Assembly (NCBI GenBank): GCA_947494445.1
Contig: CANLVD010000001.1
Location: forward strand, 62,001-126,000
Reading direction: 5' to 3'
DNA from: an uncultured Paracoccaceae bacterium
Lineage (GTDB): Bacteria; Pseudomonadota; Alphaproteobacteria; Rhodobacterales; Rhodobacteraceae
DNA length: 64,000 nt
Shown here: one piece after another, positions 35,176 to 43,586 of the stretch
Numbering within the stretch: the first letter of the stretch is position 1
How the letters are laid out: every line of letters begins with the position of its first letter
The notes under the pieces: model-generated
Databases searched by the model: none
The model's input: only the letters and a program-made list of their open reading frames with translations
Told to the model about the DNA's origin: nothing
Translations under genes and position numbers: made by a program

Positions 35176-35769
35176 CTAATCGCCTGCCATCTTGAACGCA
35201 TCGCGCTCAATCTCGGTGAACACCCGGCCCACGGCACCCACAGGTGCGTAAAGAACGGAGTTCTTGGCGCCTTCGAGGTCCTTGAAGAAGTGACCGGCCC
35301 AGGCGCCAATGTGTTTGTTGTAGAAATCACGCTGCGTATCGAGCGCGGCAGGGCTGCCGAAGCGCCCGGTGATCAGACCCGCCATCATCTCGAAGAGAGA
35401 GGCGATGTTATCTTCTGGCTCGTAGACGTTCTCGGCCCGCTCGATGTTCAGGCGCGACATGTCATTGCGCAAAGCCGCGAGAGGTTTTTCGTTGAGGAAG
35501 CCGGTGAGGTAGTAACTTGCATAAGGCAGCAATTCGCCACGGCCAAGACCGATGAAAAGAGCGTTGAATTCCCGCTCGGCACCTTTGGCTTTGGTCGATC
35601 TAGCGATGCGGGCCAGCGCCGAGATGGCCCGGCCAAGATCGGACTCGTCGCCCTCAAGAGCGGAAACGCGGGACAACAGTTCTGCGTCGGCCGGGCGCGA
35701 CAGCATTGCGCCCAGAAAGTCGTACAAGTCCGCGCGAAGCTGGTCTTCCTCCGCAACAGTGGTGTTCAT
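35176..35769 (-). CDS. TorD/DmsD-family chaperone for formate dehydrogenase
   Basis: A 197-residue, mostly helical cytoplasmic chaperone that would bind the Tat signal of FdhA and hold it during cofactor insertion. The pattern LYDFLGAMLSRPADAELL near residue 14, EFNALFIGLGRGELLPYASYYLTGFL, and EPEDNIASLFEMMAGLI (with the EPxDN motif) are diagnostic of the TorD family. The ATG at 35769 is preferred to a TTG five codons upstream. It is located upstream of the small Tat protein and fdhA. Confidence 0.9.
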   Translation of the reverse strand: MNTTVAEEDQLRADLYDFLGAMLSRPADAELLSRVSALEGDESDLGRAISALARIARSTKAKGAEREFNALFIGLGRGELLPYASYYLTGFLNEKPLAALRNDMSRLNIERAENVYEPEDNIASLFEMMAGLITGRFGSPAALDTQRDFYNKHIGAWAGHFFKDLEGAKNSVLYAPVGAVGRVFTEIERDAFKMAGD

Positions 35770-35921
35770 GGCAGTGCTCTGCAAAGTGTCACCATTTTAT
35801 ATTTCTCCCACAATCAGAGGTCAAAGTCCGGGGCGCGTCAATTTAATTCACTGCAAATACAAAAGAATTCGCCCCAACTGTCAGGAAACTCATACGTTTG
35901 TATAAGGTTGTCCGATAACCT

Positions 35922-36512
35922 TTACGCTTCATCGAAGCGAAATGTCATCCTGCGTCGGACAGGTGGCTGGTAGGCCATGTCTTCTTCGGGCTGCGCAGCT
36001 TCGGGCTGCGACTCATTTATAAGAGTTGGTTCGGCATCTGCCACAACCTCCTCTTCTGATGGCTCGGGCTCGGGGGGTTCCACGACTTCCAGAGCCCGCG
36101 CAGCAGCGTGTTTCTCTTCTTTTTCCTGATCGGTGAGATAGTTTTTCACCATCCCCTTGCCGACCTGATATGCGGTTTGCAAGTTCTCGATCACATTGGC
36201 CGCGTCGGTGAAATCCTCACCGTATTCGACCAGCCCGTCGACATTGGCGAGCACGGGGTTGCCGGTCCAGAGCTTGCGCAGCGCGCGGTTGCGCAGACGG
36301 GTGGGAATGGCGGAATTCATAAAGCCCGAAAAATCATCGCCCGCATCCATCTGATCAGGGTCTTTCAGGCCAAACTCTGCCAGAATCTCCTCGTCGGTCT
36401 TTTCTTCGACCTCGGCCACTGGCTCGGTGGGGGGATCGGTTTCAAGTTCCGGCTCGGGCGCATCGGACAGTTTGCGATCTGACCAACGTTTGAGAAAATC
36501 ACGCTCACTCAT
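35922..36512 (-). CDS. DUF3306 protein, formate dehydrogenase-associated
   Basis: 196 residues, no signal. It begins MSERDFLKRWSDRKL, the DUF3306 signature, and continues EEILAEFGLKDPDQMDAGDDFSGFM and IPTRLRNRALRKLWTGNPVLANVDGL, each split into shorter conserved blocks. The C-terminus is acidic and Pro-rich (EPPEPEPSEEEVVADAEP). The family is nearly always beside formate dehydrogenase and DUF3305 genes; its role is unknown, probably in assembly. It overlaps DUF3305 by 4 bp. Confidence 0.9.
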   Translation of the reverse strand: MSERDFLKRWSDRKLSDAPEPELETDPPTEPVAEVEEKTDEEILAEFGLKDPDQMDAGDDFSGFMNSAIPTRLRNRALRKLWTGNPVLANVDGLVEYGEDFTDAANVIENLQTAYQVGKGMVKNYLTDQEKEEKHAAARALEVVEPPEPEPSEEEVVADAEPTLINESQPEAAQPEEDMAYQPPVRRRMTFRFDEA

Positions 36513-37057
36513 TGCAATCTGCGCCTTTTGGAGGTGGGCGTCCGGTAGACGTCCGACAATTGCACAATGCGGGCATCACCTTTTCCGTCTTCCTTGAGGT
36601 CGATCCGGTGTTTGTCGCGGCGGCGTTTGATGAACACCTCATCCTGATGATGGCGTTCCACGAATTCGCGGATCCAGGCGATCAGCCCGTCGGGCATCGG
36701 CACGGCCTCGACGATGTCCTCGCCATTGTCCATATAGTCCTGTGCTTCATAGGGAGAGGCCGTGGCGCTGTGCAGTTTAAGCCCGTCCCCATCCTTGATC
36801 AGAACCACATAGATCGACGGGACAGGCGCGGTGAGGCCGTTGAGATAGGCCTCCGTATCAGTGCGATAAAGGGTGACCGGAAGAGTGCCTGCGTGATATT
36901 CCACCGCCTCGCCATCACGGCGCAACTCTTTCCAGTCCGCTGGGCCAGCGCCGGGCAGAACCGCCACGGCCTGCCATGCCCATTTTGCCCAACGGGTGAC
37001 GCCGGGCGTGCGCCGCACCACCACGCCGACCGGCATTGAAATCATCTTTTCGTCCAC
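36509..37057 (-). CDS. DUF3305 protein, formate dehydrogenase-associated
   Basis: 182 residues. It has the family pattern ISMPVGVVVRRTPGVTRWAKWAW near the start, VLPGAGPADWKELRRDG, and YEAQDYMDNGEDIVEAVPMPDGL, which mark DUF3305. It is the first gene of the leftward formate dehydrogenase operon, with DUF3306 overlapping its stop by 4 bp. The function is unknown; conserved linkage suggests maturation of the enzyme. The promoter lies in the 105-base gap shared with the divergent polyferredoxin gene. Confidence 0.9.
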   Translation of the reverse strand: MDEKMISMPVGVVVRRTPGVTRWAKWAWQAVAVLPGAGPADWKELRRDGEAVEYHAGTLPVTLYRTDTEAYLNGLTAPVPSIYVVLIKDGDGLKLHSATASPYEAQDYMDNGEDIVEAVPMPDGLIAWIREFVERHHQDEVFIKRRRDKHRIDLKEDGKGDARIVQLSDVYRTPTSKRRRLQ

Positions 37058-37121
37058 GAGGCACCTTCCAGCACTTTACGTCCCCGGCAGACCGGGTAGT
37101 CTCGCGCACCAAGCTAAGCGT

Positions 37122-37137
37122 GACGGGCCAACCCGTC
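37122..37137. promoter_or_regulatory. Inverted repeat in the divergent formate dehydrogenase promoter region
   Basis: GACGGG and CCCGTC, perfect 6-base arms with a 4-base loop, lie 25 bases before the polyferredoxin ATG and 65 bases before the DUF3305 start. A candidate shared operator; it does not resemble the ModE-like site at 44410. Confidence 0.35.
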
Positions 37138-37162
37138 CAGCCCCAAGGGAGAGGGTCCGAAA

Positions 37163-39133
37163 ATGGCAGCCAAGTTGTTCCTGTGCGATTGCGCAAAGTC
37201 TCAAGAGCTGGATCGGGATGCCATCGAAGCGGCCTGTGGCATGGCCTGTTCGAGAGTCCATTCAAATCTGTGCACCACCCAGATCGAGGCCGTGGCCGAA
37301 GCAATGGAGGCCGGGGACGATCTGCTGATCGCCTGCCAGCAGGAGCGTCCGGTATTCGAAGCGCTGGCAGATGAGCTTGGTAAGCCCGAGCCGGTTTTCG
37401 TCGACATCCGCGACCGTGCGGGTTGGTCCGATGAAGGGGGAAAGGCCGCCCCCAAGATGGCGGCTCTGATCGCAGACGCCTGCCTGGAGATCACCGCGAC
37501 CAAGACATATGACGTGACCTCTCACGGGTTGTGCCTGATCCTCGGACCGGCAGAAACGGCAATTCCGGCGGCGGAAAAGCTGTCTTCCTTGCTGTCGGTA
37601 ACCGTCCTGCTGACGGAAGCGGATGCGATGCTGCCAAAGCCGGTTCGCGCCTTCGATGTGCTCAGTGGTGCGGTGAAATCGGTCTCAGGCGCGCTTGGAT
37701 CATTCTCGCTGAGCATAGATCAGTTGCGCCAATCCCGGCCCGGCGGTCGGGGGGAGCTTGGGTTTGACGATCCGCGCGACGGGGCCAGAACGGAGTGTGA
37801 CATTCTTCTGGACCTGCGCGGGGCGACGCCGTTGTTTCCAGCGCACCACAAACGGGAGGGGTATCTGCGGCCCGACCCCGGCGATCCGCTTGCGGTGGCT
37901 GATGCACTTCGCGAGGCATCTCATCTGATCGGCACGTTTGAGAAGCCGCTGTACATCTCTTTCGACGAAAGCCTGTGCGCGCACAGCCGCGCGGGACAGA
38001 CCGCCTGCACCAATTGTCTGGAACTTTGTCCGACGGGTGCGATCACGCCTGCGGGCGATCATGTGGAAATTGACGCGGATGTCTGTGCGGGATGTGGGGC
38101 CTGTGCCGCGGCCTGTCCTTCGGGAGCAGCAACGTACGGCGATCCTGCGCCCAGTGATCTGTTCAAGCGCGTGCGGACATATGCGGACGTCTACAGGACT
38201 GCAAGCGGCGCGACCGCTCCGGTCCTGCTGGTGCATGACGCTGCCCACGGACGCGAGATGATCTCGCTCGGTGCCCGGCTGGGGCGTGGATTGCCTGCCC
38301 ATTGTCTGCCGCTGGAGCTGTCCTCACCCGGCAGTTTTGGCCATGCCGAGGCGCTGGTGGCTCTGGCCAGCGGATTTGCCAGTGTCCAGATCCTTGCCTG
38401 GCCCGGTCTTGAGGCCGATGCCATGGCTGCACAGGTCGCTCTCGCAAATGCAATAGACGGGGCGGAGCGTGTGGCGGTTCTTGATGTCGCTGATCCCGAT
38501 GCGTTGAGTGATGCGCTATATGATCTCGACTGCCATCCGCGCGAAACGGAGGCGATTCTGCCCCTGGGCGGCAGACGGGATGCGACGCGCTTGGCTGCAA
38601 AGGCACTTCGGGCAGATGTGGACGCCCCGATTTCCCTGCCGGAAGGTGCACCCTACGGGGCAGTTCTGGTAAACCGGGACAGCTGCACCTTGTGTCTGGC
38701 CTGTGCCTCGCTTTGTCCGACAGGGGCTTTGGGTGACGACCCGGACATGCCGAAACTGACCTTCAAGGAAGATGCCTGCCTGCAGTGCGGATTGTGCGCT
38801 ACCGTGTGCCCTGAGGATGCAATTGCCTATGAGCCGCAACTCAATCTGGCAGACAGCGCCTTGCGCGAGGCCGTTCTGAACGAGGAAGAGCCATATCCCT
38901 GTATCGAATGCGGCCGTCCGTTCGGCGTGCGGTCCACCATTGAGCGGATTGTCGAGAAGCTGGAAGGCCAGCACGCGATGTTCACCAATTCTGACAACGC
39001 CAAGCTGATCCGGATGTGTGATGATTGCCGGATACAAGCGCAGTACCACAGCGATGCGCAGCCCTTTGCCGCGAAACCACGGCCAAAGCCGCGCACCACA
39101 GAGGATTACCTGCGGGATCGCGACAAAACCTGA
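37163..39133 (+). CDS. Multi-cluster 4Fe-4S protein of the formate dehydrogenase locus
   Basis: A 656-residue cytoplasmic protein (no signal). The N-terminal domain has Cys-containing segments (LFLCDCAKSQELD, CGMACSRVHSNLC). A ferredoxin pair lies at about 272-320 (CTNCLELCPTGAI, CAGCGACAAACPSGA), a second pair near 505-560 (CTLCLACASLCPTGAL, CLQCGLCATVCPEDAI), and a C-terminal CxxC zinc- or Fe-S-like module at 580-622 (CIECGRPFG, CDDCRIQAQY). This family is typically found beside DUF3305/DUF3306 and fdh genes; it may pass electrons to or from formate dehydrogenase during assembly. It is transcribed divergently from the fdh operon with AAGGGAGAGGG before the ATG. Confidence 0.9.
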   Translation: MAAKLFLCDCAKSQELDRDAIEAACGMACSRVHSNLCTTQIEAVAEAMEAGDDLLIACQQERPVFEALADELGKPEPVFVDIRDRAGWSDEGGKAAPKMAALIADACLEITATKTYDVTSHGLCLILGPAETAIPAAEKLSSLLSVTVLLTEADAMLPKPVRAFDVLSGAVKSVSGALGSFSLSIDQLRQSRPGGRGELGFDDPRDGARTECDILLDLRGATPLFPAHHKREGYLRPDPGDPLAVADALREASHLIGTFEKPLYISFDESLCAHSRAGQTACTNCLELCPTGAITPAGDHVEIDADVCAGCGACAAACPSGAATYGDPAPSDLFKRVRTYADVYRTASGATAPVLLVHDAAHGREMISLGARLGRGLPAHCLPLELSSPGSFGHAEALVALASGFASVQILAWPGLEADAMAAQVALANAIDGAERVAVLDVADPDALSDALYDLDCHPRETEAILPLGGRRDATRLAAKALRADVDAPISLPEGAPYGAVLVNRDSCTLCLACASLCPTGALGDDPDMPKLTFKEDACLQCGLCATVCPEDAIAYEPQLNLADSALREAVLNEEEPYPCIECGRPFGVRSTIERIVEKLEGQHAMFTNSDNAKLIRMCDDCRIQAQYHSDAQPFAAKPRPKPRTTEDYLRDRDKT

Positions 39134-39933
39134 TCTTTTTGGTGATTTCGGGTGGCTGCCGGTGTGGCGATCCGAACCTTCGGATCAAACCACACCTGAC
39201 TCGCACATATCGCAGCCTGTGCCCCCTCACGGATCTATCCGCTTGCGCGCCACAACCAAATGCCCCCACTGGCGCAACGCAACTCTCAGCGGACGATACC
39301 CGTCCCAGCACTTCACAGACCTGCCGGCTTCGCACATGGAACACAAAGCGCCCTTACTCGTGGGCAGAAACTCGAACAAACAACTCAGTTCCGTCAGTCT
39401 GTGCAGTCTGTATGCCGAACCTCGCGACTCAGAGCCAGATCCGCAGTAATGCATCAGGTGGGTTTTCGTATTTCTCTCAAAACGAAGTATAAATGCATAT
39501 TTATTCAAATAATCCCTCTGTATCTCTCAATATTTCAAATTCTCACCAATTGTTATATTTAAATGTGGCAATTACGATCTGATTTAGACGCCTTTCAATT
39601 GTTTCTATATTTGAATTATTGAGATTTAAACACCTGCACGCATTGGGCGAGCGAGATGTCCAACTTTCGCCATTTTTCCGACACGAAGGCGGAAAATCCG
39701 GCTTTCAGGTGCGCTTCATTTTTGCAGCACCAAGGGCCGATTTCCGGAGAATCCCGTGATTCTGGCCCGTTTCTGCATCGGAAATTTATTGAGATTTTTC
39801 TGAAAAAGTTTGAAAAACCGGTTCCCAAGTAATCACGCCGAGGAGTTGGTTGATTACTTGCCGGACGCGATGTGGATGGCCACACCTGCAGCGAGTAGCG
39901 AATTTATTTTATTTTTTTCAGTGCTTTAACGGC
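39134..39933. other. AT-rich region without a supported gene
   Basis: Eight hundred bases in which I support no gene. Two patches (about 39470-39640 and 39780-39930) are far richer in A and T than the rest of the window. Short open frames exist (39227-39508 and 39616-39885 on the minus strand), but they have atypical composition and no recognisable family. The decamer ATTGAGATTT occurs twice, near 39618 and 39788. It divides the fdh operon from the cytochrome/Mrp/TupA group and could be a degenerate insertion or a structured non-coding segment. Confidence 0.6.
39826..39860. repeat. Perfect 9-base inverted repeat in the AT-rich gap
   Basis: CAAGTAATC (39826-39834) and GATTACTTG (39852-39860) are separated by 17 bases. 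This could be a hairpin, an operator, or the remnant of a recombination site; no adjacent recombinase is visible. Confidence 0.45.
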
Positions 39934-40656
39934 CTACTGGGACACGATCGCGCCGCCCAGATCCTTCACCGGAAGCTTTCCGACATAGGCAAGGATTGCC
40001 TCATATTCGGCGTAATTCAACTCGACCGGCGCCACCATCGGGGGGCGTTCGGGGTCGAAAGGATCGGTGAGATCCTCGATCTGCGTGAAGGCTGGATGAG
40101 GGTTCAGGGAATAGAAGCCGGAAAACCGGGCCTGCCAATCGGTGAAGTTCTTCATTGCCCCGAACGACGGCGTCGATCCGATGCCGCCCATGCGGTTTTT
40201 CTTGCTCACCACATGACAGCGCCCACAATGCAAATGGGCCAGATCCTCCCCGGCTGCGACATCGCCTTCAAAAGTAACCTCTTCAACCACCGCCGCTTCG
40301 ATCTCGGGTAATGTGAACGCACCATCCCCGAAAGAAGTGATCGTGTTCTGGCCGATGTCGGATGTCAGCCAGTCGATGAAACGCCCGGCATGGGCATCCG
40401 CCTGATCGGGAGAGACGCCATAGACGACATTCTGCCACTGAAATACTGGCAGACCGTCCCCTGCCACAAGCGAGACCTCTCCTGCATCATCAAGCTCCAC
40501 GGCAATCTGGGTCTTGAGTTTGAAGCGCGGCAGGATGTGTTTGAGCAGCCCACTATCCGCGATCTCTGCCGGAACACTGAGCGTGACCTGTCGATCCTGT
40601 GCCATGCCAGCGGTCGTGGTTGTTGCCAAAAAAGCCAAAGCGAGCACAAGCCTCAT
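39934..40656 (-). CDS. Shortened TupA-like binding domain fused to cytochrome c
   Basis: An exported protein of 240 residues: signal peptide (RLVLALAFLATTTTAGMAQ), then residues 20-110 resembling the two ends of the TupA protein encoded nearby, then a cytochrome c domain with heme motif CGRCH at 144-148 and possible axial Met207 (PPMVAPVEL). Shared features with TupA: SGLLKHILPRF versus SGLYDYLLPQF near the start, and GVSPD...GRFIDWLTSDIGQ versus AVNPD...NRFIDWLLGADGQ near the end of the binding domain. About 130 central residues of the binding fold are absent. The ATG at 40656 follows GGGAGGG. It may be a redox protein linked to formate dehydrogenase. Confidence 0.8.
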   Translation of the reverse strand: MRLVLALAFLATTTTAGMAQDRQVTLSVPAEIADSGLLKHILPRFKLKTQIAVELDDAGEVSLVAGDGLPVFQWQNVVYGVSPDQADAHAGRFIDWLTSDIGQNTITSFGDGAFTLPEIEAAVVEEVTFEGDVAAGEDLAHLHCGRCHVVSKKNRMGGIGSTPSFGAMKNFTDWQARFSGFYSLNPHPAFTQIEDLTDPFDPERPPMVAPVELNYAEYEAILAYVGKLPVKDLGGAIVSQ

Positions 40657-40761
40657 GGCAATTTCCCTCCCTGAATTCGTCTTTCCTGCCCTTGCCTCCG
40701 GGCGGGTTTTGGCCAACATAACGCTCAAATGCAAAAACTCAAAACCAGGGCAGGGTCCGAG

Positions 40762-40953
40762 ATGTCTGATGACGCCGTAAACATGTCGATGCGCAAATTC
40801 CTCAAACAGGTGGGGGTCACCTCGCAGCAGGAGATCGAGGCCGCGCTGCGTGCCAACCCCGGTGCAGCACCGGTCAAGGTACGGATGGAACTGACCATCG
40901 AAGCGCTTGGCCTGACCCATGTGGTCGAGGGCGAGATCGGGGGCACTTCGTGA
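40762..40953 (+). CDS. DUF6494 family protein
   Basis: 63 residues. It begins MSDDAVNMSMRKFLKQVGVTSQ, followed by QEIEAALRAN, the pattern of DUF6494. The ATG at 40762 is chosen over an upstream in-frame ATG at 40729 because homology begins there. Its stop overlaps the GTG start of the Mrp/ApbC gene (GTGA). Small partner proteins of this type accompany Mrp genes in alphaproteobacteria; the function is unknown. Confidence 0.8.
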   Translation: MSDDAVNMSMRKFLKQVGVTSQQEIEAALRANPGAAPVKVRMELTIEALGLTHVVEGEIGGTS

Positions 40954-42023
40954 GCGTCACCCGCGAGCAGGTTCTTGAAACCCTGCGCAATTTCACCGAC
41001 CCATTCAGCAAGAAGGACATCGTGAGCGCCGATCTGGTGCGCGCCCTGACGGTTGAGGACGGGGTGATCCGCTTCGTGATGGAAGTGGGCGAGCAGGCGC
41101 AGGCCACCACGATGGAACCCATTCGGGTCTCGGCTGTTGAGGCGCTTGAGAAGCTTCCCGGCGTCTCAAAAGTCACCGCCCTTCTGACCGCGCACAGCTC
41201 GCCCAAGCCGCCGCCTGATCTGAAGATCGGACGTCATCCGGACAAGCCGACAGGCCCTGCCAAAGTGCCGGGTGTTGACCGGATCGTGGCAATCGCCTCG
41301 GGTAAAGGGGGTGTTGGAAAATCGACCGTTTCTGCCAACCTCGCCGTGGCACTGGCAGCCGAGGGCCGCAAGGTGGGCCTGCTGGATGCCGATGTCTACG
41401 GGCCTTCGCAGCCGCGGATGCTTGGCATCTCGGGGCGTCCGGCCTCACCTGATGGCAAGACCATCCTGCCGTTGCGCAACCACGGCGTGACGCTGATGTC
41501 CATCGGTCTGATGACCAAGGAAGACGAAGCGGTCGTCTGGCGTGGACCCATGCTGATGGGAGCCTTGCAACAGATGCTGGGACAGGTGCAATGGGGTCAG
41601 CTTGATGTGCTGCTGGTTGATCTGCCGCCGGGCACGGGCGATGTGCAGATGACGCTTGCGCAAAAGGCCGAGGTGACCGGGGCATTGGTGGTGTCCACAC
41701 CGCAGGATGTAGCGTTGCTGGATGCGCGCAAGGCGCTGAATATGTTCGAGAAGATGAACACGCCCGTCATCGGCATGATCGAAAACATGTCGACGCACAT
41801 CTGTTCGAACTGCGGCCATGAAGAGCATATCTTCGGCCATGGCGGGGCGCGTGCTGAAGCTGAGAAGCATGGAATTCCCTTCCTTGGCGAGATCCCGCTG
41901 CATCTGGACATCCGGTTGGCGGCGGATGGAGGCGCGCCGATTGTCGTGTCCAAACCTGACAGCCCGCAGGCCAAACCCTACCGCGAGATTGCACGGCAGT
42001 TGATCGCGGAGGGCAAGGCTTGA
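40950..42023 (+). CDS. apbC: Mrp/ApbC/NBP35-type Fe-S cluster carrier ATPase
   Basis: A 357-residue cytosolic P-loop ATPase that carries and transfers Fe-S clusters. An N-terminal DUF59-like domain (LETLRNFTDPFSKKDIV) precedes the deviant Walker A GKGGVGKSTVSANLAVAL near residue 115. LLDADVYGPSQPRMLG, DLPPGTGDVQMTLAQ, and the C-terminal cluster-binding CxxC (ICSNCGHEEHIFGHGG) follow. The start is GTG at 40950. Located in a four-gene operon beside a formate dehydrogenase with many Fe-S clusters, a maturation role is plausible but not proven. Confidence 0.93.
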   Translation: MSVTREQVLETLRNFTDPFSKKDIVSADLVRALTVEDGVIRFVMEVGEQAQATTMEPIRVSAVEALEKLPGVSKVTALLTAHSSPKPPPDLKIGRHPDKPTGPAKVPGVDRIVAIASGKGGVGKSTVSANLAVALAAEGRKVGLLDADVYGPSQPRMLGISGRPASPDGKTILPLRNHGVTLMSIGLMTKEDEAVVWRGPMLMGALQQMLGQVQWGQLDVLLVDLPPGTGDVQMTLAQKAEVTGALVVSTPQDVALLDARKALNMFEKMNTPVIGMIENMSTHICSNCGHEEHIFGHGGARAEAEKHGIPFLGEIPLHLDIRLAADGGAPIVVSKPDSPQAKPYREIARQLIAEGKA

Positions 42024-42031
42024 ACCTGGAC

Positions 42032-42733
42032 ATGTCATCAGAGCCGACATTCCCCCCGCTGATGCGCGGGGAGGCGGCTCCGGCCGGAGCAGATCCGTTT
42101 GACAAGGCAGTCAGCGAGGCGGTCATGGGCATCGATCCCGGGCTGGTGGTCTATCAGCTAGAGCCGGAACGGATGCGGGCCGCGATCGTGCTGACCCCTG
42201 AAGCACCACTGTCCAACGCCATGGCGATGGTCTTTGCGGCCTCGCTCGGGTTTGCCGATGCGCTTGGTGCGCTGGCCCCGCCGGAGGTTGGTGTTCATTT
42301 CGACTGGCCCGCCACCTTGCGGATCAATGGCGCGCTTTGCGGGCGGCTGCGGGCGGCTGCATCGACCAATGACCCGACGCTTGAACCTGACTGGCTGGTG
42401 ATCGGGCTGGATTTACCGCTCTGGGCCGAGGGCGATCCGGGGCATACGCCGGAACGGACCGTCCTGTTCAATGAAGGCTGTGCCGATGTCTCGCCTGTGC
42501 AACTGACCGAAAGCTGGTCGCGGCACATGCTGGTCTGGATCAACCGCTGGATGGATGAGGGCATGGCACCTTTGCATGCCGACTGGCGCGCGCGGGCCTT
42601 TGCGATGGGCGAGACGACGCAGGTGATGGGCCGCGCGGGCACTTTCATGGGGCTGGATGAGGCAGGCGGTCTGCTCTTGCGGGTTGGCGAGAAAACCGAT
42701 TTGATCCCGCTGACTGAAATGTTGGAAGACTGA
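42032..42733 (+). CDS. Biotin/lipoate protein ligase-like protein (DUF4444)
   Basis: 233 residues resembling the ligase fold of biotin/lipoate attachment enzymes, with a C-terminal DUF4444-type domain (GRAGTFMGLDEAGGLLLRVG). The motif for a biotinoyl-AMP loop is not clear, so activity is uncertain. Two starts are possible: the ATG at 42032, used here, or TTG at 42020, which overlaps the apbC stop and has GGAGGG upstream. It is coupled to the following DUF6505 gene (ATG shares a base with the stop). Confidence 0.8.
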   Translation: MSSEPTFPPLMRGEAAPAGADPFDKAVSEAVMGIDPGLVVYQLEPERMRAAIVLTPEAPLSNAMAMVFAASLGFADALGALAPPEVGVHFDWPATLRINGALCGRLRAAASTNDPTLEPDWLVIGLDLPLWAEGDPGHTPERTVLFNEGCADVSPVQLTESWSRHMLVWINRWMDEGMAPLHADWRARAFAMGETTQVMGRAGTFMGLDEAGGLLLRVGEKTDLIPLTEMLED

Positions 42734-43212
42734 TGCCGAAACTTGCCCGCACGATCCGTTTTGACGAAAGCGACCAGAACGTGTTTTCGCGCCCCGCCGA
42801 TCCCGGCGAATGGGCCATCCCCGGTGGTTTCGAGTTTTCAAACTGGTCGGAGGCCGATCTGACAGGCAAAGCACGTCAGGCCTTTGCCAATGGCTGGCTT
42901 GGGCTGACAGGCTTCGGGCGCTCCACATTCGTGGCGGTGGCTCAGGTGGAGCCGGACGAGCTTGAGGCGCTGGCCACCACGCTCGCCCAGCATTTCGTAA
43001 CCTTGTATGGCGCACCTTCGGTTGAAGCGGCGCTGGACACTGCAAAAGAACAGATCGCCGATATGGTGGAGTTGTGCGAGGATCACGCGCCCAACACACT
43101 TCTGACCGTCCTGCGTGAACTGACTGAAGCAGGCGTGCGCGAGCAGTTTCGGGCCATTCAGCCTGCGGATGCCGAGATCGATATTGTGGCCGTTCACGGC
43201 TCCGTCGACTGA
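42733..43212 (+). CDS. DUF6505 family protein
   Basis: 159 residues, soluble. The start has the family pattern LARTIRFDESDQNVF and FSRPADPGEWAIPGGFEF, later WLGLTGFGRSTFVAV and VTLYGAPSVEAAL. The function is unknown. The DUF6494-apbC-DUF4444-DUF6505 order is likely a conserved module. The 3' end overlaps the convergent membrane protein gene by 19 bp. Confidence 0.8.
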   Translation: MPKLARTIRFDESDQNVFSRPADPGEWAIPGGFEFSNWSEADLTGKARQAFANGWLGLTGFGRSTFVAVAQVEPDELEALATTLAQHFVTLYGAPSVEAALDTAKEQIADMVELCEDHAPNTLLTVLRELTEAGVREQFRAIQPADAEIDIVAVHGSVD

Positions 43213-43586
43213 TCCTGTCGCGACAGCATCGCGGTCAGAACCATCAACCACCCCAGAAAGCCCTGCCCATGAGCCGACATGTTGGCTGGCCCCTGAAAGG
43301 TCATCAGCTCCGCAAGCTGGCCAAGCGCTGGTGGGGATTTGATGACCGATTGCACGGGCAAACCTTCGAATATCGTCAGGTAGTAGCCGTAGTAGACCTG
43401 CGGTGACAGCCAGACGAACAACCAGAAGGCAAAAAGCCCCAACAGCAGACGCAGCCCCCATGGGCGCGGTATTGCGAGGCGTCGAACAAACCAGAGACAG
43501 GCAAGGCTCAGCAACAGGGTAAGCACCAGCAGCCCAGCTTGTTCAGGGCCGGTCAGTGTGAAAAAGCTGTCCCCGGGATAGATCAA
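43194..43586 (-). CDS. Small membrane protein coupled to TupA, 130 residues
   Basis: Unknown function. It has three likely membrane spans (about 15-33 GLLVLTLLLSLACLWFV, 43-60 GLRLLLGLFAFWLFVWLS, 105-122 GFLGWLMVLTAML). The start is TTG at 43586, overlapping the TupA stop (TTGA); no other start fits, and the frame upstream lies inside tupA. Coupling suggests it functions with TupA. It is too short to be a TupB permease (about 230 residues). It could be a small auxiliary or a remnant of a permease. Confidence 0.65.
   Translation of the reverse strand: MIYPGDSFFTLTGPEQAGLLVLTLLLSLACLWFVRRLAIPRPWGLRLLLGLFAFWLFVWLSPQVYYGYYLTIFEGLPVQSVIKSPPALGQLAELMTFQGPANMSAHGQGFLGWLMVLTAMLSRQDQSTEP

Noticed and set aside
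32450-35179. Open frame of 909 codons opposite fdhA
   Set aside because: It lies entirely antisense to well-supported FDH genes; long antisense frames arise from GC-biased codon use. The translation has no recognisable domain.
39227-39508. 93-codon frame in the AT-rich gap, minus strand
   Set aside because: Starts in AT-rich sequence with no ribosome site and no family similarity.
39826-39860. Chromosome dimer-resolution (dif-like) site
   Set aside because: The 9-17-9 layout does not match the 11-6-11 layout of XerCD sites.
39616-39885. 89-codon frame in the AT-rich gap, minus strand
   Set aside because: No ribosome site or recognisable motif; composition is unlike coding sequence here. 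Kept as non-coding with uncertainty.
40718-40723. ATAACG half-site upstream of the cytochrome chimera gene
   Set aside because: Resembles one ModE half-site, but the partner position (40700-40705) reads GGGCGG, so no full operator.
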